From Candidatus Pelagibacter sp. (GTDB taxonomy: Bacteria; Pseudomonadota; Alphaproteobacteria; Pelagibacterales; Pelagibacteraceae), in contig JAOHJV010000001.1 in the NCBI GenBank assembly GCA_028100865.1, forward strand, positions 69,067 to 133,066: 64,000 nucleotides of DNA, written 5' to 3'. The notes beneath the pieces were generated by a model that was given only the letters and a program-made list of their open reading frames with translations, had not been told where the DNA came from and searched no databases. Shown piece by piece: positions 1 through 8,882 of this stretch; position 1 is the stretch's first letter; every line of letters starts with the position of its first letter. The position numbers and the translations under genes were made by a program.

Positions 1-193
1 TTTGACCAGTAATTTTACCCATGTCTTCTTCTGCAGCCTTTAAGATTTTTGCATCAGCACCATCTAATCCAAGCCCCATATTTAAAACAACTTTTTCAAT
101 TTTTGGAGTCATAAAGATGTTTTTTAATCCTAAGCTATCCTTAAGAGCTGGCTGTATTTCTTTATTATAAATTTCTTTTAATCTTGGTGTCAT
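1..193 (-). CDS. rplE: 50S ribosomal protein L5 (partial, N-terminal part)
   Basis: The first 64 codons of L5 are present; the rest lies beyond the left edge. L5 binds 5S rRNA in the central protuberance of the 50S subunit. The translation begins [13 protein letters not shown] and carries the family's KIEKVVLNMGLG strand at about residues 34-45. The ATG at 193 overlaps the rplX stop by one base (TAATG), so translation is probably coupled. The gene is last in the visible part of the S10-type cluster. Confidence 0.93.
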   Translation of the reverse strand, partial: MTPRLKEIYNKEIQPALKDSLGLKNIFMTPKIEKVVLNMGLGLDGADAKILKAAEEDMGKITGQ

Positions 194-438
194 TATTTTT
201 TAGCCTCTGTCTTTTTTGTAATTTTTTCATCAATTAACTTAAGGTTTGATAAATGAATAAAGCTTTCTTTAGAAACAATTCCACCTTTCTTTTCTTTTGT
301 GGTCTTAACATGTTTTTTTACCATATTTATTTCTTTGACTTTTGCTCTATTATTAGGTCTATCAATTTCAATTACTTCACCTTCTTTTTTTTTATCTTTT
401 CCCGTTAAAACTCTTACTTTTAGACCTTTTTTAATCAT
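193..438 (-). CDS. rplX: 50S ribosomal protein L24
   Basis: L24 is an early-assembly protein of the 50S subunit that binds the 5' part of 23S rRNA. The N-terminus ([19 protein letters not shown]) is a KOW motif, followed by the NMVKKHVK segment typical of L24. At 81 residues it is shorter than the usual 100-105, with the C-terminal end trimmed to a Lys-rich tail. It lies 2 bases after rplN and overlaps the rplE start. Confidence 0.96.
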   Translation of the reverse strand: MIKKGLKVRVLTGKDKKKEGEVIEIDRPNNRAKVKEINMVKKHVKTTKEKKGGIVSKESFIHLSNLKLIDEKITKKTEAKK

Positions 439-440
439 TT

Positions 441-809
441 TTATAAAACCTCCGGTGCTAATGAAATTATTTTCATTTGCCCTCTGCTTCTCAATTCTCT
501 TGTTACTGGACCAAAAATTCTAGTTCCAACTGGTTCTCCTTTATCATCTACTAATACAGCTGCATTATTATCAAATTTTACTTTTGACCCATCATTTCTA
601 TGAATTCCTTTTTTTACTCTTACAACAACAGCTTTGTGGACTGTACCCTTTTTCACCTTACCCTTTGGTATTGCTTCTTTAACAGCAATAACAATAGTAT
701 CACCAATACTTGCATATCTTCTTTTAGATCCACCAAGAACTTTAATACATTCAATTCTTTTAGCGCCTGTATTATCCGCTACTTGTAGCTCTGTTTGTAC
801 ACCAATCAT
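441..809 (-). CDS. rplN: 50S ribosomal protein L14
   Basis: L14 sits at the 30S-50S interface near L19 and the sarcin-ricin region. It is 122 residues, the standard bacterial length, with the conserved start [17 protein letters not shown], a basic [11 protein letters not shown] segment at about 27-37, and the C-terminal [18 protein letters not shown]. Its ATG overlaps the rpsQ stop codon by one base. Confidence 0.98.
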   Translation of the reverse strand: MIGVQTELQVADNTGAKRIECIKVLGGSKRRYASIGDTIVIAVKEAIPKGKVKKGTVHKAVVVRVKKGIHRNDGSKVKFDNNAAVLVDDKGEPVGTRIFGPVTRELRSRGQMKIISLAPEVL

Positions 810-1045
810 TATTTAACATTCTCCATAACTTGAAATTTTTTATTTTTTGAAAATGGTTTACTTTCAATTATTGAAACTTTATCACCAGTTTTAAATTTAT
901 TGTTTTCATCGTGTGCATTGTAATTTTTTCTAACTTTAATTACTTTTTTTAATACAGGATGAGAATATTTTCTTTCGACCATTACAGTTATTGTTTTATT
1001 TGGTTTGTCACTTATCACAACACCAGTTAATACTTTTTTAGGCAT
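809..1045 (-). CDS. rpsQ: 30S ribosomal protein S17
   Basis: S17 is a primary 16S rRNA-binding protein of the 30S body with an OB fold. The 78-residue product matches the family in length and in the motifs [19 protein letters not shown] (residues about 7-25) and KYSHPVLKK. It overlaps rpmC at its 5' end and rplN at its 3' end, as expected in a tightly packed S10-type cluster. Confidence 0.96.
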   Translation of the reverse strand: MPKKVLTGVVISDKPNKTITVMVERKYSHPVLKKVIKVRKNYNAHDENNKFKTGDKVSIIESKPFSKNKKFQVMENVK

Positions 1046-1229
1046 TTATTTTTTCCTTTAATATAGTTTTTAATCTTGCAATTGTTTTTCTTGTTTCACT
1101 AATTTTTGCTGGGTTTGTTACTTGAGAATTCATTTTTTGAAATCTAAAGTTAAAAAGATCTTTTTTTAATTTATCTATATTTTTTATCATTTCATCTTTA
1201 GATAATTTTTTAATCTCTTGTTTTTTCAT
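1038..1229 (-). CDS. rpmC: 50S ribosomal protein L29
   Basis: L29 lies near the peptide exit tunnel beside L23. I chose the ATG at 1229, giving 63 residues starting [10 protein letters not shown]. An in-frame TTG at 1238 would add three residues but lies inside rplP. The product is a Lys-rich helical hairpin ending in [14 protein letters not shown], the family's conserved C-terminal helix. The reading frame runs 8 bases into rpsQ. Confidence 0.93.
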   Translation of the reverse strand: MKKQEIKKLSKDEMIKNIDKLKKDLFNFRFQKMNSQVTNPAKISETRKTIARLKTILKEKINA

Positions 1230-1230
1230 A

Positions 1231-1641
1231 TTAAGCAAACCTCTTAATAGTTTTTGTTTTTATAGGCAATTTAGCTGATGCTTTATAAAGGGCCTCTTTA
1301 GCAATTTGTTCAGAAACACCGTCAACTTCAAATAAAATTCTTCCAGGTTTTACTCTACACGCAAAAAACTCAGGATTTCCTTTTCCTTTACCCATTCTTA
1401 CTTCAATAGGTTTTTTTGATACTGGAATATTAGGGAATACTCTTGTCCATACTCTTCCTTGTCTCTTCATGTGTCTAGTTAATGCTACTCTAGCTGCCTC
1501 AATTTGTTTTCCTGTAATTCTCTCTGGTTGCAATGCTTTTAGAGCAAATGCACCATAATTTATAGAACTTGCTCTAGTCGCTGTTCCATGAATTCTTCCT
1601 TTATGAGCTTTTCTCCATCTAGTTCTAACTGGTTGAAGCAT
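1231..1641 (-). CDS. rplP: 50S ribosomal protein L16
   Basis: L16 helps shape the A-site side of the peptidyl transferase region. The 136-residue protein has the normal length and the family signature [19 protein letters not shown] at about residues 82-100, plus the Arg-rich N-terminus [16 protein letters not shown]. The start ATG overlaps the rpsC stop. The stop sits just upstream of the rpmC ATG. Confidence 0.97.
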   Translation of the reverse strand: MLQPVRTRWRKAHKGRIHGTATRASSINYGAFALKALQPERITGKQIEAARVALTRHMKRQGRVWTRVFPNIPVSKKPIEVRMGKGKGNPEFFACRVKPGRILFEVDGVSEQIAKEALYKASAKLPIKTKTIKRFA

Positions 1642-2321
1642 TATTCTTTACCTTCTTTCGGGACTATTTTGTTAGTTTCTTGACTAAATTCTCTGGCAAA
1701 AACCTCACCCTTATAGATCCAAACTTTAATTCCAATAATTCCATAAGTAGTTAAAGCCTCAGCTTCAGCATAATCTATATCTGCTCTTAAAGTATGTGAT
1801 GGGATGCTACCTTCTCTTAACCACTCTGTTCTAGCAATTTCATTTCCACCAAGTCTTCCGCTAATTGAAACTTTAATTCCTCTTGCGCCTAATCTAATGC
1901 ATGATTGCATAGATCTTTTCATTGCTCTTCTGTAAGAAATTCTTTTAACTAATTGTTGTGCTATATTTTCAGCAACTAAAAAAGCATTAGTTTCTGGTTT
2001 TTTTACTTCTTTAATATTTAAAGCAACTTCATTTTTAGTAAACTTTGACAAATTATTCTTAATTTTATCAATATCACTTCCCTTTTTTCCAATAACAAAT
2101 CCTGGTCTAGATGTATAAATGGTAACATAACATTTATTAGATGTTCTTTCGATCATCACTTTCGATACGCCAGAGTTAACTACATTTTTTTTGATGTAAT
2201 CTCTTATTTTAAAATCTTCAATTAAATAGTTTCCAAAATCTTTTTTCTTAGCATACCAAACAGAATCCCAGCCTCTATTGATACCTAATCTAAAACCTAC
2301 AGGATTAACTTTTTGTCCCAT
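1641..2321 (-). CDS. rpsC: 30S ribosomal protein S3
   Basis: S3 lines the mRNA entry channel of the 30S subunit. The protein (226 residues) starts [14 protein letters not shown], has a type-2 KH domain with the loop [12 protein letters not shown] at about 74-85, and the C-terminal S3 domain with [17 protein letters not shown] and [14 protein letters not shown]. It overlaps the end of rplV by 17 bases. Confidence 0.98.
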   Translation of the reverse strand: MGQKVNPVGFRLGINRGWDSVWYAKKKDFGNYLIEDFKIRDYIKKNVVNSGVSKVMIERTSNKCYVTIYTSRPGFVIGKKGSDIDKIKNNLSKFTKNEVALNIKEVKKPETNAFLVAENIAQQLVKRISYRRAMKRSMQSCIRLGARGIKVSISGRLGGNEIARTEWLREGSIPSHTLRADIDYAEAEALTTYGIIGIKVWIYKGEVFAREFSQETNKIVPKEGKE

Positions 2322-2703
2322 GACTCTCCATTTGTTTAACTTCTGATAAAATTATTGTTACTGTTGACCAAGGTTTTAAAATTGGTGCAGCTCTACCTTT
2401 TGCTCTTGGTCTAAATCTTTTCATTACAATTTTTTTTCCACAATAAGCTTCTTTAACAACTAAATTATCAATATCATATTGAAAGTTATTTTCTGCATTT
2501 GCTACTGCAGAGCCAATTGTTTTTCTTATATCTTTACTAATTCTTTTTGCGGAAAACTGTAAATCTCTCATAGCTACATCAACTTTTTTACCAACAATGC
2601 TTTTTAAAATAGGATTAAGTTTTCTAACACTAGTTCTAATACTATTATTAACAGATTTAACTGTATCTACTTTTTTTCTATTTTTTTTCTTTGTCTTATT
2701 CAT
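2305..2703 (-). CDS. rplV: 50S ribosomal protein L22
   Basis: L22 lines the peptide exit tunnel through its beta-hairpin loop. At 132 residues it has an extra basic N-terminus of about 20 residues (Lys/Arg-rich) before the family core that begins near SVRKLNP. The conserved hairpin [20 protein letters not shown] lies at about 94-113. The last residues, after the ILSE strand, overlap the rpsC start. Confidence 0.95.
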   Translation of the reverse strand: MNKTKKKNRKKVDTVKSVNNSIRTSVRKLNPILKSIVGKKVDVAMRDLQFSAKRISKDIRKTIGSAVANAENNFQYDIDNLVVKEAYCGKKIVMKRFRPRAKGRAAPILKPWSTVTIILSEVKQMESHGTKS

Positions 2704-2705
2704 AT

Positions 2706-3002
2706 TTATTTTTTAGCTGCTGTTGCAGGTTTGGCTTTTTTATCTGCTGGTGTATGACCATAAAAAGTTCTTGTTGGTGAAAATTCTCCAAGCTTATGTC
2801 CAACCATATCTTCTGAAATTGTGATCGGTATAAATTTCTTACCATTATAAATTTGAAAACTAACACCAACAAAGTCCGGTAAAATGGTTGATTTTCTTGA
2901 CCATGTTTTGATAGGTATTTTTTTTGGATCATCTTTATATTTATCAACTTTTTTCATTAAACTTTCTTCAACAAAAGGTCCTTTCCATACTGATCTAGCC
3001 AT
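2706..3002 (-). CDS. rpsS: 30S ribosomal protein S19
   Basis: S19 is in the head of the 30S subunit and contacts L5 in the intersubunit bridge. The 98-residue protein shows [18 protein letters not shown] at the start and [16 protein letters not shown] at about 68-83, both diagnostic. It ends in a short Lys/Ala tail. It overlaps the rplB stop by one base and is followed 2 bases later by rplV. Confidence 0.97.
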   Translation of the reverse strand: MARSVWKGPFVEESLMKKVDKYKDDPKKIPIKTWSRKSTILPDFVGVSFQIYNGKKFIPITISEDMVGHKLGEFSPTRTFYGHTPADKKAKPATAAKK

Positions 3003-3841
3003 TACTTAGTATCCTTCCTTTTATTTCTTCTCTTAATAATATATTTATCTGTTCTCTTATTATCTCTTGTTTTTAAACCTTTAGCAGACTGACCTGTAGG
3101 TGAAACAGGGTGTCTTCCACCTGCTGATTTACCTTCTCCACCACCATGTGGGTGATCAACTGGGTTTTTAACAACACCTCTAGTATGAGGTTTTCTTCCA
3201 AGCCATCTTGATCTTCCAGCTTTACCAATTTTGATATTTTTTTGATCTGGATTGCTTAATGTTCCAATTGTAGCTAATGATCTTGAGTCTATTTTTCTAA
3301 CTTCTCCTGAAGCTAATTTAATTATACTGTAATTACCATCTAACCCACTTATGGTTACTGAAGAACCAGCTGATCTAGCAATTTTTCCACCAGCACCAGG
3401 TTGTATTTCTACGTTATGGATATTTATTCCAACTGGAATATCCTGCAACGGCATGCAATTACCAACTTTAATTTCTTTTTTTGAGCCGTTTTCAATTTTG
3501 TCTCCACTTTTAATTTTTTGTGGAGCTAAATAATATGCATGAGATCCATCTTCAAATTTTACTAACATGATGTAGCATGATCTATTTGGGTCATACTCAA
3601 CTCTTTCAACAGTCGCCTCCATATCAAATTTTTTTCGGTAAAAATCAACATGTCTGTACATTTTTTTATGTCCACCAGCTCTATTAATGTTGGTTATATG
3701 TCCGTTATTATTTCTACCTTTCATTGAATTTTTTGGAGAAACAAGTGATTTAAAAGGTTTACCTTTCCACAGACCAGTTCTATCAACTAAGATAGTTCCT
3801 CTAGTGGATTTTGTATAAGGTTTAAAAGTCTTTAGTGCCAT
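3002..3841 (-). CDS. rplB: 50S ribosomal protein L2
   Basis: L2 is needed for subunit association and peptidyl transferase assembly. The product has 279 residues (usual about 275). The highly conserved C-terminal segment [14 protein letters not shown] with the key His residues is intact near residues 227-240, followed by RHPVSPTG. It is preceded by rplW with a 3-base gap. Confidence 0.98.
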   Translation of the reverse strand: MALKTFKPYTKSTRGTILVDRTGLWKGKPFKSLVSPKNSMKGRNNNGHITNINRAGGHKKMYRHVDFYRKKFDMEATVERVEYDPNRSCYIMLVKFEDGSHAYYLAPQKIKSGDKIENGSKKEIKVGNCMPLQDIPVGINIHNVEIQPGAGGKIARSAGSSVTISGLDGNYSIIKLASGEVRKIDSRSLATIGTLSNPDQKNIKIGKAGRSRWLGRKPHTRGVVKNPVDHPHGGGEGKSAGGRHPVSPTGQSAKGLKTRDNKRTDKYIIKRRNKRKDTK

Positions 3842-3844
3842 TTA

Positions 3845-4138
3845 TTAAATTCCTGTTGTTAGATCAATACTTTGACCTTTTTTAAGAGTGATTATTGCTT
3901 TTTTAAATCCAGAAACTTTTACTTTTTTTCCTCTAGTAAGCTTAGTTCTGTTTTGTTTGTTAATAATATTAATTTTAGTTACATTAACTTTAAAAATCTT
4001 TTCAATATTCTTTTTTAAATTTACTTTGTTTGCGCCTGTTGGAACTTTAAAGACAATCTTATTTTGCTCTGACAAGTTAGTAGATTTCTCTGTAACCATT
4101 GGTAATAAAATTTTATCGTATAAATGTATCTTATCCAT
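3845..4138 (-). CDS. rplW: 50S ribosomal protein L23
   Basis: L23 is the docking site at the exit tunnel for trigger factor and SRP. The 97-residue protein starts MDKIHLYDKILLPMVTEKS, where MVTEKS is the family motif. A basic middle (NRTKLTRGKKVK) precedes the C-terminal strand KKAIITLKKGQSID. It lies directly after rplD with 1 base between the genes. Confidence 0.95.
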   Translation of the reverse strand: MDKIHLYDKILLPMVTEKSTNLSEQNKIVFKVPTGANKVNLKKNIEKIFKVNVTKINIINKQNRTKLTRGKKVKVSGFKKAIITLKKGQSIDLTTGI

Positions 4139-4139
4139 A

Positions 4140-4763
4140 TTAAGAATATCTCTTTTCTAGTTCTTTTACTGAACTTTCAGTAAAAACAACTTTTTTAAAT
4201 TTAATAATGTCATAAGAACTAAAGTGATTAACATCTGTAACTTTAACATTTGGAATATTTCTTGCTGATTTTTCTATTTTTTCTTTAGAGTTTTTATCTA
4301 AAATTATTAGTGAGTGTGTTATTTCCAATTTTTGAATAATTGAATTCATTTCTTTGGTCTTTTTAATTTCAGAGGTAAAATCATTTAATATTAATAAATT
4401 TTTATTTATATTTTTTTCAGTAATTAGCGATGCTACACTTAATTTCTTTTCATTTTTATTTAGTTTTCTTTTCTTATAAGCAAGCTCTCCTTTTGGACCA
4501 TGAGCTATACCACCACCAACAAAAATTGGAGCTTTTCTACTAGCGTGTCTAGCTCCACCTGTACCTTTTTGAGCATAAATTTTAGATGTTGGACCACTCA
4601 CTTCATTTTGTTGTTTAGTTTTAGCGTGTCTACCTTTGTAATTAGCATTGGTTTTATACAAAACACTACTTACTAATTTGCTATTAATTTTCGCAGAAAA
4701 TATTCTATCTAACACTTCAATAGTGTCTTTTTTTCCATCAATACTTATTTTTTCAATTTTCAT
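4140..4763 (-). CDS. rplD: 50S ribosomal protein L4
   Basis: L4 lines the exit tunnel; in enterobacteria it also represses the S10 operon, but no matching leader is visible here. The 207-residue protein has the extended loop with YAQKGTGGARHASRKAPIF at about 63-81 and a GGGIAHGPK turn. The C-terminal half is very Lys/Ile/Asn-rich, as in other AT-rich genomes. It overlaps rplC by one base. Confidence 0.96.
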   Translation of the reverse strand: MKIEKISIDGKKDTIEVLDRIFSAKINSKLVSSVLYKTNANYKGRHAKTKQQNEVSGPTSKIYAQKGTGGARHASRKAPIFVGGGIAHGPKGELAYKKRKLNKNEKKLSVASLITEKNINKNLLILNDFTSEIKKTKEMNSIIQKLEITHSLIILDKNSKEKIEKSARNIPNVKVTDVNHFSSYDIIKFKKVVFTESSVKELEKRYS

Positions 4764-5473
4764 TATTTTTTCTTTTTATCTGGTGTTTTTTTTGCCTCTT
4801 CTGCTGCTGCAATTTTTTCAGAAATTGTCAATTTATTGATATTTTTAATTGATTTTCTTACTACAACTTCTGTATTTTTAGATCCTGGAATTGAACCCTT
4901 GAGGTATAAGAGTTCATTTTCTAAATCTGTTTTTATAATTTCGATATTAAGCATCGTTCTAAGTCTGTCACCCATGTGACCAGCCATTTTTTTTCCTTTA
5001 AATACTTTTCCTGGATCTTGACTGTGCCCTGTTGAACCATGTGCTCTATGTGAAACTGATACACCATGACTGGCTCTTAAACCTCCAAAGTTCCATCTTT
5101 TCATTGCTCCAGCAAATCCTTTACCTATAGTTTTTGATCTTGTATCAACAAATTTTGTATCCTTAAATATTTCAAGGCCGAATTCATTACCTTCTTTATA
5201 AGTCTCAGTATCTTTTACTCTAAATTCTTTTAATTTTTTTTTAGCTTCAGTATTTTTTTTGGCATAAAAGCCTTTCATAGCTTTTGTAAGTTTGGAATTT
5301 TTTATTTTTCCATAACCAAGTTGTACTGCCTTGTAGCCTCTTTTTTCCTCATCAATAACTTGGATAACTCTAGCTTTTTCAACTTTAAGCACAGTCACAG
5401 GAACAAGCTGACCAGTTTTATAAAACTCTCTAGTCATTCCTATTTTTTTTCCAATTAAAGCAATCTCAGTCAT
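4763..5473 (-). CDS. rplC: 50S ribosomal protein L3
   Basis: L3 helps form the peptidyl transferase centre. The 236-residue protein begins MTEIALIGKKIGMTREF and carries the long-loop motif QDPGKVFKGKKMAGHMG at about 152-168. A Lys-rich C-terminal tail (EAKKTPDKKKK) extends past the usual end; similar tails occur in other alphaproteobacteria. It follows rpsJ after 2 bases. Confidence 0.97.
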   Translation of the reverse strand: MTEIALIGKKIGMTREFYKTGQLVPVTVLKVEKARVIQVIDEEKRGYKAVQLGYGKIKNSKLTKAMKGFYAKKNTEAKKKLKEFRVKDTETYKEGNEFGLEIFKDTKFVDTRSKTIGKGFAGAMKRWNFGGLRASHGVSVSHRAHGSTGHSQDPGKVFKGKKMAGHMGDRLRTMLNIEIIKTDLENELLYLKGSIPGSKNTEVVVRKSIKNINKLTISEKIAAAEEAKKTPDKKKK

Positions 5474-5475
5474 AA

Positions 5476-5784
5476 CTAAATTTTAATCTCCACATCTACT
5501 CCTGAAGCCAGATCAAGCTTCATTAAAGCTTCTACTGTTTGTGGTGTTGGTTCTATAATATCTATTAAACGTTTATGAGTTCTTGATTCAAATTGTTCCC
5601 TACTTTTTTTATCAATATGTGGTCCTTTTAAGACCGTATATCTCTCAATTCTTGTTGGTAATGGAATTGGACCTTTAATAGTAGCACCTGTTCTTTTTAC
5701 TGTATTTACAATTTCTTCAGTAGAAGCATCCAAGATTTTATTGTCGTATGCTCTGAGTTTAATTCTAATATTTTGTTTTTCCAT
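5476..5784 (-). CDS. rpsJ: 30S ribosomal protein S10 / NusE
   Basis: S10 is a 30S head protein and, with NusB, part of the transcription antitermination complex. The 102-residue sequence has the expected length and motifs [11 protein letters not shown] (about 9-19), [15 protein letters not shown], and [12 protein letters not shown]. It lies only 2 bases after fusA, with no separate promoter or S10 leader, so the S10 and str clusters appear to be one transcription unit. Confidence 0.97.
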   Translation of the reverse strand: MEKQNIRIKLRAYDNKILDASTEEIVNTVKRTGATIKGPIPLPTRIERYTVLKGPHIDKKSREQFESRTHKRLIDIIEPTPQTVEALMKLDLASGVDVEIKI

Positions 5785-5786
5785 AA

Positions 5787-7865
5787 TTACCCTGCAATCT
5801 TTTTAGTTACTTCATCCTGCACGTTTTGTGGCACTTTAGAGTAATGATCAAAGAACATAGAATATTGAGCTCTTCCTTGAGACATTGATCTTAAATTATT
5901 AATATATCCAAACATGTTTGCTAGAGGAACCATAGCTGTAATTACTGTTGCATTTCCTCTTTGTTCTTGAGTACTAATTTGGCCTCTACGACTATTTAAA
6001 TCACCAATAACATCACCCATATAATCTTCTGGAGTAACAACCTCGACTCTCATTACTGGCTCAAGAAGTTTTAGTGTTCCTTTGGTACATGCTTCTTTAA
6101 AACAAGCTCTACCTGCAAGTTCAAAAGCAAGAACGCTTGAGTCTACATCGTGGTGTAAACCATCTAAAATTGTCACTTTATAATCAATCATTGGAAATCC
6201 ACATAAAATTCCATTGTCTGACACTGTTTCTATTCCTTTTTCTACACCTGGAATAAATTCTTTAGGAATTGCACCACCTTTAATTTTACTTTCAACAGAT
6301 CTTCCAGCACCTGGCTCTTGAGGTTCAACTAAAAGTTTAACTTTTGCAAATTGTCCTGCACCACCACTTTGTTTTTTATGAGTATATTCAACCTCAGATG
6401 CATTTTCTAATGTTTCTCTATAAGCTACTTGTGGAGCACCAACATTAGCTTCAACTTTAAATTCTCTTTTCATACGATCAACAATTATATCTAGGTGTAA
6501 TTCACCCATACCTTTAATAATCGTTTGACCAGACTCTTCATCAGAAGTAACTCTGAATGAAGGATCTTCTTTAGCAAGTCTACCCAAAGCTTCACCCATT
6601 TTTTCTTGGTCAGCCTTTGTTTTTGGTTCAACAGCAATTTCTATAACGGGATCTGGAAATTCCATAGGTTCTAATAAAACAGGTTTCTCTTCATCGCATA
6701 ATGTGTGACCTGTTATAGTGTATTTTAATCCAGCTAGTGCTACTATATCTCCAGCATTAGCCTCTTTAATATCTTCTCTAGAGTTAGCGTGCATCAATAA
6801 CATTCTTCCAACTCTTTCTTCTTTTTCTTTTGATGAATTATAGATTCCTGTTCCAGTTTTTATAGTACCTGAATAAATTCTTATGAATGTTAAAGAACCA
6901 ACAAATGGATCGTTTGCAACTTTAAAAGCTAATGCGGAAAATGGCTGGCTATCTTCAAATTTCATTTCCATCTCATCCTCAGTACCAGGCTTAGTACCTT
7001 TAATTGATCCAATATCAATTGGGCTAGGTAAGTAATTTATTGTAGCATCAAGTAACGGTTGAACACCTTTATTTTTAAAAGCAGAACCTGTAGTAATTGG
7101 TACAAAGCTAAAATTTAGAGTTCCTTTTCTTATACATCTAACTAAGTCTTCTTCTTTAATCTCATCACCATTTAAATAAGCTTCCATTAATTTTTCGTCT
7201 TGCTCAACAGCTGTTTCAACTAATTCAGTTCTATATTTTTGAGATATTTCTTTTAAGTCATCTGGTATATCTTTGTATTCCCATTCAGCACCCAATGCCT
7301 CATTTTTCCAAACTTGTGCTTTCATTTTAACAAGATCAACAACGCCTGAAAGAGATGCTTCAATTCCAATTGGTATTTGAATTGGTAATGGTTTACATCC
7401 TAGTCTGTCTCTAATCATATCTACGCATCTAAAAAAATCTGCACCAGTTCTGTCTAATTTATTGACAAAGCATATTCTTGGAACTTTGTATTTATCTGCT
7501 TGTCTCCAAACAGTTTCTGATTGAGGTTCAACACCTGCAACACCGTCAAAAACACATACCGCACCATCTAAAACCTTAAGAGATCTTTCAACTTCAATTG
7601 TAAAATCAACGTGACCTGGTGTGTCAATAATATTAATTCTATGATCATTCCAAAAACAAGTAGTTGCAGCAGAAGTAATTGTAATTCCTCTTTCTTGCTC
7701 TTGTTCCATCCAATCCATAGTTGCCGCACCATCATGTACTTCTCCTATTTTATGGCTTTTTCCTGTGTAGTATAAAATTCTTTCAGTTGTAGTAGTTTTT
7801 CCAGCATCGATGTGAGCCATGATCCCAATATTTCTATATTTATCTAATGTATGAGTTCTAGCCAT
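5787..7865 (-). CDS. fusA: Elongation factor G
   Basis: EF-G is the GTPase that drives ribosomal translocation. The 692-residue protein has the G1 loop [12 protein letters not shown] (about 17-28), the switch 2 motif DTPGHVDF, and [10 protein letters not shown], then domains II-V of normal length. The translation starts [20 protein letters not shown]. It sits 6 bases after rpsG and 2 bases before rpsJ; the usual adjacent tuf copy is absent. Confidence 0.98.
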   Translation of the reverse strand: MARTHTLDKYRNIGIMAHIDAGKTTTTERILYYTGKSHKIGEVHDGAATMDWMEQEQERGITITSAATTCFWNDHRINIIDTPGHVDFTIEVERSLKVLDGAVCVFDGVAGVEPQSETVWRQADKYKVPRICFVNKLDRTGADFFRCVDMIRDRLGCKPLPIQIPIGIEASLSGVVDLVKMKAQVWKNEALGAEWEYKDIPDDLKEISQKYRTELVETAVEQDEKLMEAYLNGDEIKEEDLVRCIRKGTLNFSFVPITTGSAFKNKGVQPLLDATINYLPSPIDIGSIKGTKPGTEDEMEMKFEDSQPFSALAFKVANDPFVGSLTFIRIYSGTIKTGTGIYNSSKEKEERVGRMLLMHANSREDIKEANAGDIVALAGLKYTITGHTLCDEEKPVLLEPMEFPDPVIEIAVEPKTKADQEKMGEALGRLAKEDPSFRVTSDEESGQTIIKGMGELHLDIIVDRMKREFKVEANVGAPQVAYRETLENASEVEYTHKKQSGGAGQFAKVKLLVEPQEPGAGRSVESKIKGGAIPKEFIPGVEKGIETVSDNGILCGFPMIDYKVTILDGLHHDVDSSVLAFELAGRACFKEACTKGTLKLLEPVMRVEVVTPEDYMGDVIGDLNSRRGQISTQEQRGNATVITAMVPLANMFGYINNLRSMSQGRAQYSMFFDHYSKVPQNVQDEVTKKIAG

Positions 7866-7871
7866 TTTTTA

Positions 7872-8342
7872 TTACCATCTAAAATGTGCAAAAGCTTTAT
7901 TTGACTCAGCCATTTTATGCACATCCTCTCTTTTTTTAACTGCAGCACCTTTTTTTTCATAAGCATCAAACAGTTCATTAAAAATTTTATCTGACATATG
8001 TTTATCTTTTCTTTTTCTTGCAGAATCTACCAGCCATCTAATAGCTAAAGCTTGAGCTCTTTTACTTTTAACTTCAACAGGAACTTGATAGGTAGCTCCA
8101 CCAACTCTTCTAGATCTTACTTCGACAGTTGGTTTAATATTGTTAATAGCTTCATTAAAAATATTTATAGGTTCATCTTTAGATTTAGTTTTTATTTTTT
8201 CAATTGCATCATAAACAATTTTAGCAGCAACACCTCTTTTACCGTCGTACATTATATTGTTAATCAATTTTGGAATAATCGTAGAATCAAATTTTGGATC
8301 TGGAACTACGTTTTTTTTTGGTTGAGTTTTTTTTCTAGACAT
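7872..8342 (-). CDS. rpsG: 30S ribosomal protein S7
   Basis: S7 nucleates 30S head assembly by binding the 3' domain of 16S rRNA. The protein is 156 residues, the usual length, with the signature VEVRSRRVGGATYQVPVEV at about 73-91 and the C-terminal HKMAESNKAFAHFRW. Its ATG overlaps the rpsL stop codon, indicating translational coupling. Confidence 0.97.
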   Translation of the reverse strand: MSRKKTQPKKNVVPDPKFDSTIIPKLINNIMYDGKRGVAAKIVYDAIEKIKTKSKDEPINIFNEAINNIKPTVEVRSRRVGGATYQVPVEVKSKRAQALAIRWLVDSARKRKDKHMSDKIFNELFDAYEKKGAAVKKREDVHKMAESNKAFAHFRW

Positions 8343-8713
8343 TATTTACCTTTTTTAGTTCCGTATAAAGATCTTCTTTTTTTTCTGTTAGCAACACCTT
8401 GGGTATCAAGATTACCTCTCAAGATATGATAACGAACACCTGGTAAATCTTTAACTCTACCACCTCTAATTAACACTACTGAGTGTTCTTGAAGATTGTG
8501 TCCTTCGCCAGGAATATAAGCGGTTACTTCAAAACCATTTGACAATCTTACTCTTGCAACTTTTCTTAGTGCAGAGTTAGGTTTTTTTGGAGTAGTTGTA
8601 TAAACTTTAACACACACTCCTCTTTTAAGAGGTTGTTTTTGTAAAGCGGGAACTTTGTTCCTTGTAAGCTGTTTAATTCTTTTTTTTCTTAACAACTGAT
8701 TAATAGTCGGCAT
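8342..8713 (-). CDS. rpsL: 30S ribosomal protein S12
   Basis: S12 controls decoding fidelity at the A site. The 123-residue protein contains [12 protein letters not shown], with the Lys that determines streptomycin sensitivity present, and [11 protein letters not shown] around residue 87, both in the wild-type form. It is first in the cluster and is preceded by a 169-base gap holding a promoter-like sequence and two hairpins. Confidence 0.98.
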   Translation of the reverse strand: MPTINQLLRKKRIKQLTRNKVPALQKQPLKRGVCVKVYTTTPKKPNSALRKVARVRLSNGFEVTAYIPGEGHNLQEHSVVLIRGGRVKDLPGVRYHILRGNLDTQGVANRKKRRSLYGTKKGK

Positions 8714-8749
8714 AAATTTTTATAAAATTAATTAATTTATTTTTAGAAG

Positions 8750-8771
8750 AAAATAACTGACAGGTTATTTT
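8750..8771 (-). promoter_or_regulatory. Hairpin in the rpsL leader (proximal)
   Basis: An 8-bp perfect inverted repeat, AAAATAAC and GTTATTTT with a 6-base loop, lies 37 bases upstream of the rpsL ATG. It has no T-run on the minus strand, so it does not look like a terminator. It may be part of an autoregulatory leader for the ribosomal operon; that role is inferred. Confidence 0.45.
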
Positions 8772-8782
8772 GTGGCAGCGTT

Positions 8783-8803
8783 TAGTACTATTAGTAGGTA
8801 CTA
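8783..8803 (-). promoter_or_regulatory. Hairpin in the rpsL leader (distal)
   Basis: A second perfect inverted repeat, TAGTAC and GTACTA with a 9-base loop, lies between the predicted promoter and the proximal hairpin. Together the two stems and the GC-richer stretch GCTGCCAC between them make this leader more structured than other gaps in the window. Confidence 0.4.
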
Positions 8804-8825
8804 CATTCCAACCAAAAACATCGCC

Positions 8826-8853
8826 AAAATACTTATTAATCCATCTTTGTCAA
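8826..8853 (-). promoter_or_regulatory. Predicted promoter for the rpsL-rpsG-fusA-S10 cluster
   Basis: On the minus strand a perfect -35 hexamer TTGACA (8848-8853) is followed after 16 bases by TATTTT (8826-8831). This would start transcription roughly 105 bases upstream of rpsL and just past the rpoC stop at 8883. It is a sigma-70-type match by eye. Confidence 0.55.
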
Positions 8854-8882
8854 ACTAAAACTTCAATTATTAGGTGTTATTT

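Noticed and set aside
8750..8771. Hairpin read as a terminator for rpoC
   Set aside because: It lacks a T-run on the minus strand and is AT-rich; it lies downstream of the predicted rpsL promoter, so a leader role fits better.
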